Below, one piece after another: positions 1 to 6,773 of a stretch of DNA of 19,095 nt. Both the position numbers and the translations under genes were made by a program. The notes under the pieces are model-generated. The model worked only from the letters and a program-made list of their open reading frames with translations, did not search any database and had not been told where the DNA came from. This DNA is from JAAFIP01 sp031390175 (GTDB lineage: Bacteria > Pseudomonadota > Gammaproteobacteria > Burkholderiales > Burkholderiaceae_C): assembly GCA_031390175.1 (NCBI GenBank), contig JANMTF010000192.1, positions 1 through 19,095 of the forward strand. Reading direction: 5' to 3'. Numbering within the stretch: position 1 is the stretch's first letter; each line of letters begins with the position of its first letter.

Positions 1-281
1 CCCATCTCGCGGCACAGCGCCAGGTGCGCCATGGTGCCTTCGGGGCGGGTGAAGTCGATGAGCACGTCGGTTTTTCTCAAGGCGTGGCGCACGTCGGGCG
101 TGATGGTCACGCCGCTGGCGTGGCCTAAGAAGCCCGACGCATCCAGGCCAATACCGGGGCTGTCGGGTACATCGAGCGCGCCGCCCACCAGCATGTCGTC
201 TGCGCCGTGCACGGCCTCGATCAGCATGCGGCCCATGCGGCCACTGGCACCGGCAATGCAAATGCGTTGTTTGGTAGTCAT
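1..281 (-). CDS. dapB: 4-hydroxy-tetrahydrodipicolinate reductase, N-terminal part (cut by window edge)
   Basis: DapB reduces 4-hydroxy-tetrahydrodipicolinate with NAD(P)H in the diaminopimelate/lysine pathway in the cytoplasm. The minus strand reads from an ATG at 279-281 and stays open for about 93 codons to the left edge. The protein begins MTTKQRICIAGASGRMGRM, which holds the Rossmann dinucleotide motif GASGRMGR that is typical of DapB. Further on it has a LIDFTRPEGTMAHL stretch, matching the family's conserved D-F-[ST]-x-P region. The C-terminal catalytic domain lies outside the window. The start is only 4 bases after the bamE stop codon, so the two are very likely co-transcribed with bamE first. 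Identification is from motifs and from the bamE-dapB order common in Betaproteobacteria. Confidence 0.93.
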   Translation of the reverse strand, partial: MTTKQRICIAGASGRMGRMLIEAVHGADDMLVGGALDVPDSPGIGLDASGFLGHASGVTITPDVRHALRKTDVLIDFTRPEGTMAHLALCREM

Positions 282-285
282 GAGG

Positions 286-822
286 TTACCGGCTCCCCGA
301 TTCGAGAGGAGGATAGACCTTAGGCGCAGCCGGAGCTTGCTCCACCGGGGGGGTGTTTTGAGGCTTGCTTGGGTTGCGGCTCAGGGCTTCTTCGCTGGCT
401 TGCAGGTTAGGTACTTTGCCCAGTTTGCGGTTGGTGTCCAGTGTGGCAACAAACTCAGATTCTGAAGGCATGGTGTCACCTTGTACTTTTTCAAATTCGT
501 CGGCTTTGAAGAACACGGTGAGCTTGCGGCTTTGCGCCTCAATGCCTTGACGGCGGATGGTAAACACATAGTCCCAGCGGTCGGCATGGAACACGCTGGT
601 GACCAGGGGCGAACCCAAAATCTCACGCACCTGCGCGCGGGCCATGCCGGGTTGCAAGGCTTCCACCTGCTCTTTGGATACAAAGTTGCCCTGCACGACC
701 TCGATTTTGTACGGGGTGATGAGGGAGGCCAAGCTGGTGCTGGCGCTGTTAAAGCTGCCACAGGCCACCAGCCCAGCGCAGGCCAGCAGGGCCAGCGGTT
801 TAAGAATAGAAAGTACAGGCAT
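286..822 (-). CDS. bamE: Outer membrane protein assembly factor BamE (SmpA/OmlA lipoprotein)
   Basis: BamE is the small lipoprotein of the BAM complex that folds beta-barrel proteins into the outer membrane. The 178-residue product starts with a lipoprotein signal peptide ending in the lipobox LVAC, with the lipidated Cys at residue 21. The SmpA/OmlA domain follows at about residues 40-115. It shows the family pattern: a QGNFVSKEQV stretch, then LQPGMARAQVREILGSP, then a DRWDYVF motif. The C-terminal 55 residues are rich in Pro and Ala and look disordered, which is longer than in E. coli BamE (113 aa). The gene is divergent from fur, with 116 bases between the starts, and is followed after 4 bases by dapB. 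The divergent fur/omlA arrangement is known in Xanthomonas and other proteobacteria. Confidence 0.93.
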   Translation of the reverse strand: MPVLSILKPLALLACAGLVACGSFNSASTSLASLITPYKIEVVQGNFVSKEQVEALQPGMARAQVREILGSPLVTSVFHADRWDYVFTIRRQGIEAQSRKLTVFFKADEFEKVQGDTMPSESEFVATLDTNRKLGKVPNLQASEEALSRNPSKPQNTPPVEQAPAAPKVYPPLESGSR

Positions 823-861
823 GGCAAGCAGCGTTGGGCACTAAAACCCGGCGCATAAGGT

Positions 862-867
862 TATGAT
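862..867 (+). promoter_or_regulatory. -10-like hexamer in the bamE/fur divergent region
   Basis: The hexamer TATGAT matches the sigma-70 -10 consensus in five of six positions and lies 71 bases upstream of the fur start. I see no good -35 box at 16-18 bp spacing, so the assignment to fur is tentative. I looked for a Fur box in the 116-bp region and saw no convincing 19-bp palindrome. Confidence 0.25.
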
Positions 868-938
868 GAAGGCATTGTAGCGGCTATGCCTTGCCACCCG
901 TGCGTCACTCTCCAGCAGGTGGCTCTTGATTCCCATCT

Positions 939-1370
939 ATGTCCAATATTGACGAACTGAAAAATACCGGCCTCAAGGCCACCTTGCCGCGCCTGAAGAT
1001 CATGGAGATCTTTCAAACCGGTGCGCAGCGCCACATGACGGCCGAAGATGTGTTTCGCGTGCTGCTGCTAGAGCGCACCGACATTGGGTTGGCCACGGTG
1101 TACCGGGTGCTCACCCAGTTTGAGCAGGCGGGCATTTTGTCGCGCAACCATTTTGAATCTGGCAAAGCCACCTATGAGCTCAACGAAGGCCAGCACCATG
1201 ACCACTTGGTGTGCCTGGACTGCGGCAGGGTAGAAGAGTTTTACGACGCCGAGATAGAAAAGCGCCAACACGCTGTGGCCAAGGCCAAGGGCTTTACTAT
1301 TGCCGACCATTCACTGAGCCTGTACGCTAATTGCACCAAAGACAAGTGCCCGAATAAGGTGGTGCGGTAG
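939..1370 (+). CDS. fur: Ferric uptake regulator Fur
   Basis: Fur is a homodimeric metal-sensing repressor that shuts off iron-uptake genes when Fe2+ is plentiful. The 143-residue protein has the usual length. The N-terminal winged helix covers about residues 1-82 and contains the family's DIGLATVYRVLTQFEQAGI recognition helix (residues 48-66). The dimerisation and metal-binding half has the HHDH motif at 86-89, the CLDCG pair (Cys92, Cys95) and a second Cys pair at 132 and 137. This is the full set of Fur metal ligands, and the TVYR context favours Fur over Zur or PerR. The gene is divergent from bamE. Its 3' side leads into a repeat and a decayed priA fragment rather than an operon partner. 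Confidence 0.95.
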   Translation: MSNIDELKNTGLKATLPRLKIMEIFQTGAQRHMTAEDVFRVLLLERTDIGLATVYRVLTQFEQAGILSRNHFESGKATYELNEGQHHDHLVCLDCGRVEEFYDAEIEKRQHAVAKAKGFTIADHSLSLYANCTKDKCPNKVVR

Positions 1371-1414
1371 TTAGGGCGAGGAAGACTTTTTGAGGTGCGT
1401 TTTTAAGCGTTTTA

Positions 1415-1462
1415 GGCCTCTGGCCAAATTAAATATTGCGGGAAAAGCTATTAAATAGATAG
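1415..1462 (+). repeat. Dispersed 48-bp repeat, copy A
   Basis: This is one of six full copies in the window of a unit that reads GGCC-N6-CCAAT-N3-AATATTGCG in its first half and AGCAGCTATTAAA-N2-ATAG in its second. Copy A has the substitution GGGAAAAGC where most others have GCAAGCAGC. It lies in the fur downstream spacer and its last 12 bases are also the end of the decayed priA fragment. A TTTTAGG lead-in precedes it, as in copies E and F. Confidence 0.7.
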
Positions 1463-1589
1463 TGGATCTACATCCATCGCCCAGCGGATCAGGCCGGTCA
1501 CTTTGGTGGTGCGCAGCTCGGGTTGCTAGGAGGACAGCAATTTTTGCAGCGCGGCGCGGGACTGGCTCTCTACCAGCATCTGGGCACGC
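1451..1589 (-). pseudogene. Decayed duplicate of the priA 3' end
   Basis: These 139 bases align without any gap to 2436-2574, the end of the intact priA gene, with 8 mismatches (about 94% identity by my count). Read on the minus strand in the PriA frame, the piece encodes the last 45 or so residues, ending in DVDPLSI and the same TAA stop. A TGG (Trp) codon of priA is TAG here, in the segment LLSS-stop-QPELR, so it is not translatable as a PriA tail. The match ends abruptly at 1589; the next 97 bases to the lipoprotein stop have no visible similarity to priA. Confidence 0.85.
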
Positions 1590-1686
1590 GCCTATTGTCG
1601 TGTTTGCCCCATCGGTGCCCCCACGGGAACCAGGTATCGCCGTAGACGCCTGCGGCCCTGGTTTCCTGCGGATGCGGAGTTATCCG

Positions 1687-2121
1687 TTACTTCGTCTCAG
1701 CCAGGTTAGTTTCCAGAACGCCCTTTTGTCCCTGCGCTTGGTCTACGATTTGCAGTTTAGAGCGTGCGCTCATCAGGCCCATCTTCACTTCTTGCCAGAT
1801 ATACAGCAGCATTCCGGGTTTGGCATCGACCTCGATCGTGCTGTCGGTCTCAGCCTTCGAGACAAAGGTGTGCTTGCCAGGCGTAACTTCTTTGTACAGG
1901 TAGGTCTTGGCGGCCGTCTGACCAATGGATTTACCGTCCATTTCAACGTCCATTTTGATCGCAGCGCCCATGGATTCATTGCGATAGATGTACACGCCCG
2001 ATTTGTCTTTGGCAATCGAGAAGGTTTTGAGCGCGGCATCCTGTTTTGCATCGCCCATCGTGACGGATGCACAGCCGACGAGGCTAAGGGCTAAGGCTGC
2101 TACTGCAATAAGGCTTTTCAT
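1687..2121 (-). CDS. Small DUF2846-like lipoprotein
   Basis: The 144-residue product begins MKSLIAVAALALSLVGC, a signal peptide with lipobox LVGC and lipidation Cys at residue 17, so it should be anchored in a membrane facing the periplasm. The mature part has a KDKSGVYIYRNE stretch, a GKSIGQTAAKTYLYKEVTPG stretch and a PGMLLYIWQEV end. I recognise this as the DUF2846 pattern, a beta-rich domain of unknown function. The open frame extends to 2208, but the ATG at 2119-2121 is preferred: it directly begins the signal peptide and has AGGA 10 bases upstream. It sits between two copies of the priA 3' end, so it looks like an acquired cassette. No function can be assigned. Confidence 0.8.
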   Translation of the reverse strand: MKSLIAVAALALSLVGCASVTMGDAKQDAALKTFSIAKDKSGVYIYRNESMGAAIKMDVEMDGKSIGQTAAKTYLYKEVTPGKHTFVSKAETDSTIEVDAKPGMLLYIWQEVKMGLMSARSKLQIVDQAQGQKGVLETNLAETK

Positions 2122-2252
2122 TGAATTTTTTCCTGAATGTATTGAAAAAGACGAGCTGTATGATGGCGAACGAAGTTTGTTTAAAACGGCAACAGCGCAT
2201 TCGCACACACCGTATTTTTAAGTATCGACGTGTAACAAGTTTACTCCGCTTT

Positions 2253-2278
2253 CAGGTGAAAATTGTTTCCGTCACCTG
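2253..2278. repeat. Inverted repeat CAGGTGA / TCACCTG
   Basis: Perfect 7-bp arms (2253-2259 and 2272-2278) enclose a 12-base loop. A flanking CTTT at 2249-2252 can pair with AAAG at 2282-2285 across a small bulge. It lies about 130-165 bases upstream of the lipoprotein start and 160-180 bases downstream of priA. It could be an operator or a weak priA terminator; no T-run follows directly. Confidence 0.45.
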
Positions 2279-2290
2279 CTTAAAGTGGCA

Positions 2291-2326
2291 AAAGAGTTTC
2301 GATTTTTTAATCACACGCGACTCTTT
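2291..2326. repeat. Inverted repeat AAAGAGT / ACTCTTT
   Basis: Perfect 7-bp arms at 2291-2297 and 2320-2326 flank a 22-base AT-rich loop. The loop is long for a terminator. It may be a protein-binding site or chance. Confidence 0.3.
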
Positions 2327-2399
2327 CTGCGCTTGCCCACCGCCGCAATGCAATAAGTAGGCATACCACTTTTAGACCACGAAATATATGAGAGATACA

Positions 2400-2447
2400 A
2401 ACCTCTAGCTCAATAAAATACTGCGGTAGCAGCTATTAAATAGATAG
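2400..2447 (+). repeat. Dispersed 48-bp repeat, copy B (spans the priA stop codon)
   Basis: It matches the other copies in CAATAAAATACTGCG and AGCAGCTATTAAA. Its last 12 bases (2436-2447), read on the minus strand, are the final three codons and the TAA stop of priA. It is the partner of copy A, which sits in the same position relative to the decayed priA fragment. Copies A and B differ at about 10 of their first 36 bases, far more than the adjoining priA sequence does. Confidence 0.7.
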
Positions 2448-4826
2448 TGGATCGACATCCATCGCCCAGCGGATCAGGCCAGTCACTTTGGTGGCGCGCA
2501 GCACGGGTTGCCAGGATGACAGGAACTTTTGCAGCGCGGCGCGGGACTGGCTCTCTACCAGCATCTGGGCACGCTCTACATTGGCGATGCGCTGGATGGT
2601 CATGGGCACGCTGGGGTACAGGGTGACGTGTTCAAACGCCACTACCCCGTTGGCTGGATCGCCTGCGGCCTCAGTAGCAGCTTGCAAAAAAGCTTGCGCG
2701 GCCTCTTGTGTGCGGGCCTCGGCGCGGATCAGCGCTTGGTAGCTCGTTGGCGGCAGGCCGGCTTGCATGCGCTCTGCAAGTTGCTGCGTGGCAAAGCCTG
2801 GGTAGTCGTGCGCTTTGAGTGCAGCAAACAGCGGGTGTTCAGGATGGTGGGTTTGCACCCACATCTGCGCCCCCGCCAGCGCAGCGTCGCGCCCGGCGCG
2901 GCCTGCGGCTTGCATGAGCAGGCTGAAAAGGCGCTCGGGGGCGCGAAAGTCGCTGCTGTACAGCGCGCTGTCGGGGTTGACAGCAGCCACCAGGGTGATG
3001 CGGCGAAAGTCGTGGCCCTTGGCGATCATTTGTGTGCCGACCAGAATGTCCACCTGCCCGCTGTGCACTTGGGCCAGTTGTTGCTCCAGCGAGCCTTTGA
3101 GGCGGGTGGTGTCGGCGTCCATGCGGGCGATGACGGCGGGTGTGCCGTCTGGGCGCAGCAAAACAGGATGCAGGTTGGAGGAGGACAGGCTGGAGGCGGC
3201 GCTCGCCTCTCCCCCTGGCATCCTGTCCCCTGTAACCTCGCCCGAAGGCAGATGAATGCCCAGCGCCTGCGCTAATTGCTCCTCCAGCTTCTCAGTACCC
3301 CGTCCGATGGGCGCAATGTCGATATTGCCGCACTCCGGGCAGGCGCGCGGCACGCGGTCGGTGGTGCCGCAGTGGTGGCAGCGCAGGGTGCGGTCGATTT
3401 TGTGGAACACACGGTAGGCGCTGCAGTGCGGGCAGTCGGACTTCCATTCACACGCGCCGCAGGCCAGCACAGGGGCGTAGCCACGGCGGTTGAGAAAAAT
3501 CAGGCTTTGCTCGCCGCGTGCAATACGCTCCTGGATGGCAGCCAGCAAAGTGGCCGCAAACAGGGCTTTCTTGGGGGCCAGGCGCATATCGACCATGCGC
3601 AGCTGGGCCGGTGCGCCGTTGCCCACGCGCTCAGGCATGTCCAAACGCTGGTAGCGGCCTTGCTCGCAGGCGTGCCAGGTTTCCAGTGATGGCGTGGCCG
3701 AGCCGAGCATCACGCGGCAAGTCGCGGGCCCAAGTGCTGCGGCGAGCGGCGCAGGGGCAGTGGCAGAGGCACCCGTTGGGTCATCACTTTGGCTGGCCAA
3801 AATCGTTTGTTCGGTCTGCAGTTTGGCGCGCAGCACGGCCAGGTCGCGGGCTGAATGCCTGGCACCATCTTGGCTCTTGTAGCTGGGGTCGTGCTCTTCG
3901 TCCACCACGATCAGTTGCAGGCTGGGCATCGAGGCAAACACCGCCATGCGGGTGCCCAGCACAATGCGTGCTTGCCCGGTGTGCGCCGCCAGCCAGCTTT
4001 TAAGGCGCTGCGCGGGGGTCATGCCACTGTGCATCGCTACGACCGCGTGTGCGCCGTACATGCCCTCAAAGCGCTCTCTAAAGCGTGCCTCAAGCTGCGG
4101 GGTAAGGTTGATCTCGGGCACCATCACCAGTACTTGGGCTACGCATGATTGCGCCAGCACCCGCGCAGCGCAGCGTAGGTAGACCTCGGTTTTGCCGCTA
4201 CCCGTGGCACCAAAGAGCAGGGCGGGTTTGGGAGTCGTGGCTACAGGGGGTGAGGAGCAAGGGGGTGAGGTTACAGGTTGCAGGGGCGGCGGCGATGCTT
4301 CACCAAAAAACTGGGCGATGACATTTAACTGTTGCGCACTGGCCGCTACAAAATCAGCCGCGCTCTGAGCATCCCAGCCCGCCCCGCTCGCTCCACTGTC
4401 CCCTGCGCCCTGCCCCCCTGTACCCTTTGTCGCCTCTAGCTTGGCGCTGCGCATGGCTTGCAGCTTTTGCCTGCGGGCCAGTTGTGCGCCGTCTATCTCG
4501 CGCAGTTGCGGGGGCAAGGCGGCCAGAGCTACCTCGCCAATGGCGCGCTGGTAGTAGCGCGCAGCAAATTCCACCAGCGCGCGCCAAGCTGCATCGAGCG
4601 GCGCTATGCCATCCAAAACCGAAATGACATCTTTAGCCTTACTTAGTACAGCCTCGGTTTCAGGCGCCGTTGCAGCGCCCCATACGATGCCCAGCATCTC
4701 GCGCTGACCTAGTGGCACTCGCACTAGGCTGCCTGGTGCAAGCACACGCTCACTTCGGTATGTAAGGGCAAGCCCTAATCCGCTGTGTGCTGGTGTGGCC
4801 ACCACCACGGCTGTCCAAAACTCCAC
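2436..4826 (-). CDS. priA: Primosomal replication-restart helicase PriA
   Basis: PriA is the 3'-5' DNA helicase that recognises stalled forks and reloads the replisome. The 796-residue protein has Walker A GATGSGKT at 206-213, the Walker B box DEEH at 309-312, a HSGMT motif near 266 and LGSATP near 374. Its zinc module has four Cys pairs (456/459, 465/468, 483/486, 496/499). Helicase C-domain motifs include LVGTQMIAKGHDF. It is longer than E. coli PriA (732 aa) because of three low-complexity linkers at about 131-200, 341-368 and 526-560. The start is GTG at 4824-4826, with an in-frame TAA three codons upstream and AAGGG 8 bases before it. The last three residues and stop fall inside repeat copy B, and a mutated duplicate of the 3' end lies at 1451-1589. 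Confidence 0.95.
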   Translation of the reverse strand: MEFWTAVVVATPAHSGLGLALTYRSERVLAPGSLVRVPLGQREMLGIVWGAATAPETEAVLSKAKDVISVLDGIAPLDAAWRALVEFAARYYQRAIGEVALAALPPQLREIDGAQLARRQKLQAMRSAKLEATKGTGGQGAGDSGASGAGWDAQSAADFVAASAQQLNVIAQFFGEASPPPLQPVTSPPCSSPPVATTPKPALLFGATGSGKTEVYLRCAARVLAQSCVAQVLVMVPEINLTPQLEARFRERFEGMYGAHAVVAMHSGMTPAQRLKSWLAAHTGQARIVLGTRMAVFASMPSLQLIVVDEEHDPSYKSQDGARHSARDLAVLRAKLQTEQTILASQSDDPTGASATAPAPLAAALGPATCRVMLGSATPSLETWHACEQGRYQRLDMPERVGNGAPAQLRMVDMRLAPKKALFAATLLAAIQERIARGEQSLIFLNRRGYAPVLACGACEWKSDCPHCSAYRVFHKIDRTLRCHHCGTTDRVPRACPECGNIDIAPIGRGTEKLEEQLAQALGIHLPSGEVTGDRMPGGEASAASSLSSSNLHPVLLRPDGTPAVIARMDADTTRLKGSLEQQLAQVHSGQVDILVGTQMIAKGHDFRRITLVAAVNPDSALYSSDFRAPERLFSLLMQAAGRAGRDAALAGAQMWVQTHHPEHPLFAALKAHDYPGFATQQLAERMQAGLPPTSYQALIRAEARTQEAAQAFLQAATEAAGDPANGVVAFEHVTLYPSVPMTIQRIANVERAQMLVESQSRAALQKFLSSWQPVLRATKVTGLIRWAMDVDPLSI

Positions 4827-4911
4827 TTTTAGCCCTTATTCCTAAAATGCACTTGCAAAAAACAGCGTAAGTGCTTGATTTGTCACGTTATTGTCATCCG
4901 TCCAACGAATC

Positions 4912-4920
4912 TGTGGATAA
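4912..4920 (-). promoter_or_regulatory. Perfect DnaA-box 9-mer
   Basis: The plus strand reads TGTGGATAA, the exact complement of the E. coli consensus TTATCCACA. It is about 90 bases upstream of the priA start, in an AT-rich spacer. A single box is not an origin; it could mark DnaA control of priA, or chance. The following TTTGTTGATAT is AT-rich but has no second perfect box. Confidence 0.4.
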
Positions 4921-4950
4921 CTTTGTTGATATCTCCACCTGACACTCTGC

Positions 4951-4973
4951 AAAGCCTTGAAAATCAAGGCTTT
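4951..4973. terminator. Perfect hairpin, possible hemE terminator
   Basis: AAAGCCTTGA and TCAAGGCTTT form perfect 10-bp arms around a 3-base loop. It lies about 215 bases downstream of the hemE stop and 125 bases upstream of priA. The stem ends in TTT on both strands because of the flanking A/T pairs, but no longer T-run follows, so termination is plausible but not shown. A role as a binding palindrome is an alternative. Confidence 0.45.
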
Positions 4974-5187
4974 CACTACATTGCCTCTAAAAAAAGCAGA
5001 ATTAAAACTCCTTATATATCAACTACTTAGCTAAGCTACAGCAATGATAGCGGGCGACATAAAAGATCACTATTTTTTTTGCAACGCATCAATGTTTTTG
5101 TGCATAAGTCTTGTCGCCAAAAGCGTGTTTGAGGGAGTTTCTGTGGTAACGACGGGTAAAAGCAAGTGCTTCGCAAACGCGCTTGCA

Positions 5188-6312
5188 TTAAAAGCCACTG
5201 GCTTTGCGCTGCGCCTTGGACTGCTTGTGCACCGCAGCCACCAAGGTGGCCACATGCTCAGGCGGCGTGTACTGGCTGATGCCGTGGCCCAAGTTAAAAA
5301 TATGCGTAGAACCCTTTTGCGCTCCTTGGTGCGGCACGCCAAATGCTGTCAATACCCTGCCTACTTCGGCTTCTATAGCAGCCGGTGGTGCAAACAGTAC
5401 GTTTGGGTCGATATTACCTTGTAATGCTTTTGCATTCGCGCCTTCGCCCAGCAAAGTACGCGCGGCACTCAAGTTGACAGTCCAGTCCAGGCCGAGCACC
5501 TCGCATGGCAGGTCTTTCATCTTGTCCAGCCATGGTGCGCCACCTTTGGTGAACACAATACGCGGCACGCTATGACCTTGCGCGTCTGTGCGTTTGAGCT
5601 GCTCCAACACGCGGCGGGTGTAGGCCAGGCTGAACTCCTGGAAGGCCCCATCGGCCAGCACGCCGCCCCAGCTGTCAAATACCATCACGGCTTGCGCGCC
5701 GGCATCTATCTGCGCGTTCAAGTACTGCGCCACCGCGTCCGCATTGATGGCCAGCATGTGGTGCATCAGGTCGGGGCGCGAATACATCATGGTTTTGACC
5801 AAGCGGTAGTCGTCGCTGCCTTTGCCCTCCACCATATAGCAGGCTAGCGTCCAGGGGCTGCCGGAAAAGCCAATCAAGGGCACCTTGCTTTTGCCGCCCT
5901 CAGTGAGGGCTTTGCGAATAGATGACACCGCGTCAAAGACGTATTGCAGCTTGTGCATGTCGGGCACTTGCAGGGCTTTGACTGCCGCCTCATCCCGCAC
6001 CGGGTGGGCAAAGCGCGGCCCTTCGCCTAGGGCAAACGACAGGCCCAGGCCCATGGCATCGGGCACGGTGAGAATGTCGCTGAACAAAATGGCTGCGTCC
6101 AGCGGGTAGCGCGCCAGCGGCTGCAAGGTCACTTCGGTAGCAAAGTCAGGGTTGGTGGCCAAACCCATGAAACTGCCCGCCTTGGCGCGTGTGGCGCAAT
6201 ATTCCGGCAAATAGCGCCCGGCTTGGCGCATCAGCCATACAGGGGTGTGGGGCGTGGCAAGACCTAAGCAGGCTTGCAAAAAAGTAGGGTTGTGGAGATG
6301 GTCAAATTGCAT
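5188..6312 (-). CDS. hemE: Uroporphyrinogen decarboxylase HemE
   Basis: HemE removes four acetate carboxyls from uroporphyrinogen III to give coproporphyrinogen III in cytoplasmic heme synthesis. The 374-residue protein has the family length (about 350-370). Near the N-terminus it shows the signature WLMRQAGRYLPEY with the conserved Arg residues. It then has FSDILTVPDAMGLG with the catalytic Asp, GFSGSPWTLACYMVEG, VFDSWGG, LQGNIDP and the C-terminal FNLGHGI motif. All expected catalytic landmarks are present. The ATG at 6310-6312 begins the typical start MQFDHLHNPTFLQA. The gene is followed on the same strand by priA after 361 bases. The order hemE then priA recurs in Betaproteobacteria, to my knowledge. 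Confidence 0.96.
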   Translation of the reverse strand: MQFDHLHNPTFLQACLGLATPHTPVWLMRQAGRYLPEYCATRAKAGSFMGLATNPDFATEVTLQPLARYPLDAAILFSDILTVPDAMGLGLSFALGEGPRFAHPVRDEAAVKALQVPDMHKLQYVFDAVSSIRKALTEGGKSKVPLIGFSGSPWTLACYMVEGKGSDDYRLVKTMMYSRPDLMHHMLAINADAVAQYLNAQIDAGAQAVMVFDSWGGVLADGAFQEFSLAYTRRVLEQLKRTDAQGHSVPRIVFTKGGAPWLDKMKDLPCEVLGLDWTVNLSAARTLLGEGANAKALQGNIDPNVLFAPPAAIEAEVGRVLTAFGVPHQGAQKGSTHIFNLGHGISQYTPPEHVATLVAAVHKQSKAQRKASGF

Positions 6313-6773
6313 GGGGACATTATCCCCTAGGCGATGGGTTTGAAGATGGTGCTCAAGGGTGCATAGCTGGCAGCGGCTCGGAAAGTCCCTGTACGCAACA
6401 CCAAATTTTCACAGCGCAAATCCTCCATCGCCGCAACGTGATCAACGTAGATGCGCGCTCTTGAAGCCCTACTGTGGCCGTCAGGTGACTAAGGCAGAAC
6501 AGCATTGGTCGCTCCACACCAGCAAAGCAACCCAATCACCCATTGCAAGAAACCCAAGGCCTTGCACCATCACGATGGTGCAAGGCCTTGGCCTGCGCTG
6601 TCGTAGGTGGTCGTGAGCTGGCTTAATGTGAGTGAGGGCATAGGCTTTCCTCGGACAATTGAAGAGCGGATGAGTGCTCCGGCTTGTCAAACGCGCTTGT
6701 CGAGCACAAGACCTGTGGTACGGTTAAAAGCCCTACAATGCGCAACATAATTATGTCCCATAACGGAGCCAGA
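6313..6773. other. hemE / SemiSWEET intergenic region, largely without genes
   Basis: The region is 461 bp. It holds a perfect 38-bp palindrome (separate entry) and an inverted pair GTGCTC (6674-6679) / GAGCAC (6702-6707) just upstream of the SemiSWEET gene. On the minus strand a frame stopping at 6327-6329 could encode a 33-residue peptide from an ATG at 6426-6428; see the findings. A TACAAT -10-like hexamer at 6734-6739 lies 35 bases before the SemiSWEET ATG without a good -35. I see no tRNA or transposase. Confidence 0.5.
6554..6591. repeat. Perfect 38-bp palindrome
   Basis: The arms CCAAGGCCTTGCACCATC (6554-6571) and its exact complement (6574-6591) flank a 2-base centre. On the minus strand the stem is followed by GTTTCTT, a weak T-rich tail; on the plus strand it is followed by CCTGCG. 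A stem of 18 perfect pairs is far beyond chance. It could be a terminator, an RNA-processing structure, or one unit of a palindromic repeat family. Confidence 0.8.

Larger units (their letters stand above)
2122..2435. other. AT-rich non-coding spacer upstream of the lipoprotein gene
   Basis: This 314-bp spacer has no convincing gene. It holds two inverted repeats (at 2253-2278 and 2291-2326) and most of repeat copy B at its right end. It must contain the promoter of the lipoprotein gene, but I see no strong -35/-10 pair. The base composition is visibly richer in A and T than that of the flanking housekeeping genes. Confidence 0.6.
4827..5187. other. priA-hemE spacer with no gene
   Basis: The spacer is 361 bp, AT-rich, and holds a DnaA-box-like 9-mer and a perfect hairpin (separate entries). 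Short frames on either strand here lack ribosome binding sites or family features. It presumably contains the priA promoter near 4830-4900; I could not pick out a convincing -35/-10 pair. Confidence 0.6.

Noticed and set aside
823..938. Fur box controlling fur/bamE
   Set aside because: No 19-bp palindrome close to GATAATGATAATCATTATC is visible; isolated AT-rich hexamers are not enough.
1462..2094. Plus-strand open frame of 210 codons opposite the lipoprotein gene
   Set aside because: It runs across the decayed priA fragment and antisense to a lipoprotein with a clear signal peptide. Its protein has no recognisable domain and no ribosome binding site.
2529..3275. Plus-strand open frame of 248 codons inside priA
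   Set aside because: It is antisense to the helicase domain; long antisense frames are expected in GC-rich coding DNA, and its translation is Arg/Gly/Ala-rich without family features.
4827..5187. Chromosomal replication origin next to hemE
   Set aside because: There is only one perfect DnaA box, no dnaA or dnaN nearby, and no array of AT-rich 13-mers. The Caulobacter hemE-origin link belongs to Alphaproteobacteria.
6313..6773. Insertion sequence or tRNA remnant in the long spacer
   Set aside because: I found no transposase-like frame, no terminal repeats flanked by target duplications, and no cloverleaf with a T-loop consensus. The 38-bp palindrome is the only strong structure.
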